Shown: in pieces, positions 42,773-43,824 of the stretch
Layout of the letters: each line of letters begins with the position of its first letter
Numbering within the stretch: position 1 is the stretch's first letter
Origin: an uncultured Flavobacteriaceae bacterium
Lineage (GTDB): Bacteria > Bacteroidota > Bacteroidia > Flavobacteriales > Flavobacteriaceae
DNA length: 43,824 nucleotides
Direction: 5' to 3'
Assembly (NCBI GenBank): GCA_937929935.1
Contig: CALFUL010000032.1
Coordinates: 1-43,824 of the forward strand
Position numbers and translations under genes: made by a program
Notes under the pieces: model-generated
Database searches by the model: none
What the model saw: the letters and a program-made list of their open reading frames with translations, nothing else
What the model was told of the DNA's origin: nothing

Positions 42773-43824
42773 ACCAAGAACGATACATAAGACAAACCAC
42801 TCTAAAAGGTTTTGGTACTGAAGGTCAAAAAAAACTAGCTAAAGCCAAAGTTCTGGTTATAGGTGCCGGAGGTTTAGGTGTTCCTGTATTGACGTATTTT
42901 AATGCCATGGGTGTTGGTAAAATTGGCGTTATGGATAGTGATGTTGTTTCTACTACTAATTTACATCGTCAGGTTTTGTATTCGGAAAGTGATGTTGGTG
43001 AGTCGAAAGTGATTGCTGCTTTTGCGAAACTAAAAGCGCAAAACTCAGAAACCGATATTGAAGTCTACAATACTTTTATAACCACCAAAAACGCACTTGA
43101 AATTATATCAAATTATGATGTTGTTGTTGATACTTCAGATAATTTTCCGACACGATATTTAGTAAATGATGCCTGTGTAATTTTAAAAAAACCTTTTGTT
43201 TACGGAGCCTTACATGGTTATGAAGGACAAGTAAGCGTTTTTAATTATAAAGATGGTCCAACGTATCGTTGTCTCTTTCCGAATATGCCTAAGGAAAATG
43301 AAGTGCCGAATTGTAATGATCATGGGGTTCTTGGAATTATTCCTGGAATCATAGGAAACCTACAAGCGCTAGAGGCCATAAAAGTAATTACAGGAATAGG
43401 GGAAGCACTCTATGGAAAGCTTTTAATTTTCGATGGGCTTCAACAATCCTATCAAAAAATAAAATTTAAGTTACAGCCTGAGAATCGTGAAATAAAGGAA
43501 TTACAAGATTTTTATGAGTGGAATGGCCCATGTGAAATTACTCCAACTATTAAAGCAGAAGAATTACCGAAACTCTTGAGCGATAACGCTCAAATTTTAG
43601 ATGTTCGAACAATTGAAGAATACAAAGATTTTCATCTTGCAAATTCCATCCATATTCCTCTAGATTCATTGGAAAGTAAAATCGAAAAAATTAATTTTTC
43701 GCTCCCTGTGTATTTATTATGTCAGTCAGGAAAACGTAGTGAAATTGCATTAAAACAATTGCGAGAACTACAGCCTAAAAGTTCTCTTTTTAGTATTTTA
43801 GGAGGACTAAACCAGTATTTGGCT
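42769..43824 (+). CDS. MoeB/ThiF-type adenylyltransferase fused to a rhodanese domain, 3' end cut off
   Basis: Starts at TTG 42769, overlapping the mobA stop (TTGA); 352 codons are visible before the window ends. The E1-like domain has RYIRQTTLKGFGTEGQKKL, the ATP loop VLVIGAGGLGVPVLTYFNAM, DVVSTTNLHRQVLY, and the active-site region NCNDHGVLG. A C-terminal rhodanese domain has ILDVRTIEEYKDFHLANSI and the cysteine loop LLCQSGKRS. The order is that of eukaryotic MOCS3/Uba4, which activates MoaD and then passes sulfur to it. The zinc CxxC of E. coli MoeB is not kept (TYRC). The real C-terminus lies just beyond 43824. Confidence 0.9.
   Translation, partial: MNQERYIRQTTLKGFGTEGQKKLAKAKVLVIGAGGLGVPVLTYFNAMGVGKIGVMDSDVVSTTNLHRQVLYSESDVGESKVIAAFAKLKAQNSETDIEVYNTFITTKNALEIISNYDVVVDTSDNFPTRYLVNDACVILKKPFVYGALHGYEGQVSVFNYKDGPTYRCLFPNMPKENEVPNCNDHGVLGIIPGIIGNLQALEAIKVITGIGEALYGKLLIFDGLQQSYQKIKFKLQPENREIKELQDFYEWNGPCEITPTIKAEELPKLLSDNAQILDVRTIEEYKDFHLANSIHIPLDSLESKIEKINFSLPVYLLCQSGKRSEIALKQLRELQPKSSLFSILGGLNQYLA

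Overview
The window is a stretch of AT-rich chromosome from a member of the Bacteroidota, most likely a marine Flavobacteriaceae. The signs are a type IX secretion (T9SS) sorting domain, a TonB-dependent receptor with a carboxypeptidase-regulatory-like N-terminus, flavobacterial families such as DUF6452, DUF6048 and DUF6503, weak Shine-Dalgarno sequences, and promoters with the Bacteroidota -7 element TAnnTTTG. It starts inside a 5S rRNA gene, at the end of an rRNA operon, and ends inside a molybdenum-cofactor (Moco) gene cluster. No prophage, transposase, CRISPR array or defence island was seen.

Layout. 1-1470: 3' end of 5S rRNA, its terminator, and a decayed haloperoxidase-like secreted protein gene. 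1479-9725: ZIP metal transporter, THUMP-type rRNA methyltransferase, the rlmD/DUF6452/DUF6048 operon, a CmpX-like membrane protein, ornithine aminotransferase (rocD), and two small membrane proteins. 9790-16960: Smr-domain protein, a lipoprotein, a cysteine desulfurase, then an M23 peptidase/TonB-dependent receptor pair followed by a secreted protein of unknown function. 17147-19526: coiled-coil protein, zapA, a 6S-like RNA and rny. 19666-26366: the reverse-strand set TPR protein, two tandem DUF368 (PopT-type) proteins, aroE, a DUF349 protein and a lipocalin-like lipoprotein whose start codon appears to have become ATA. 26535-36905: class III aminotransferase, OstA/LptA-like protein, an MDR oxidoreductase, and the set rRNA methyltransferase/M48 protease/RelA-SpoT/Fur/purA. 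36969-43824: a DUF6503 lipoprotein, a tandem 107-bp intergenic repeat, then a two-subunit molybdenum hydroxylase followed by moaD, moaE, a REP-like element, moaC, mobA and a MoeB-rhodanese fusion cut by the window end.

Most genes are housekeeping. The parts most worth a second look are: four reverse-strand genes whose -7 element lies exactly 5 nt before the start codon, suggesting leaderless mRNAs; the 6S-like RNA between zapA and rny; the coiled-coil partner of zapA; the tandem DUF368 pair; the lipoprotein gene with an ATA start; the tandem repeat; and the Moco cluster, where a MobA-like enzyme sits beside a hydroxylase of a family expected to use another cofactor form. I see no clear previously undescribed multi-gene system.
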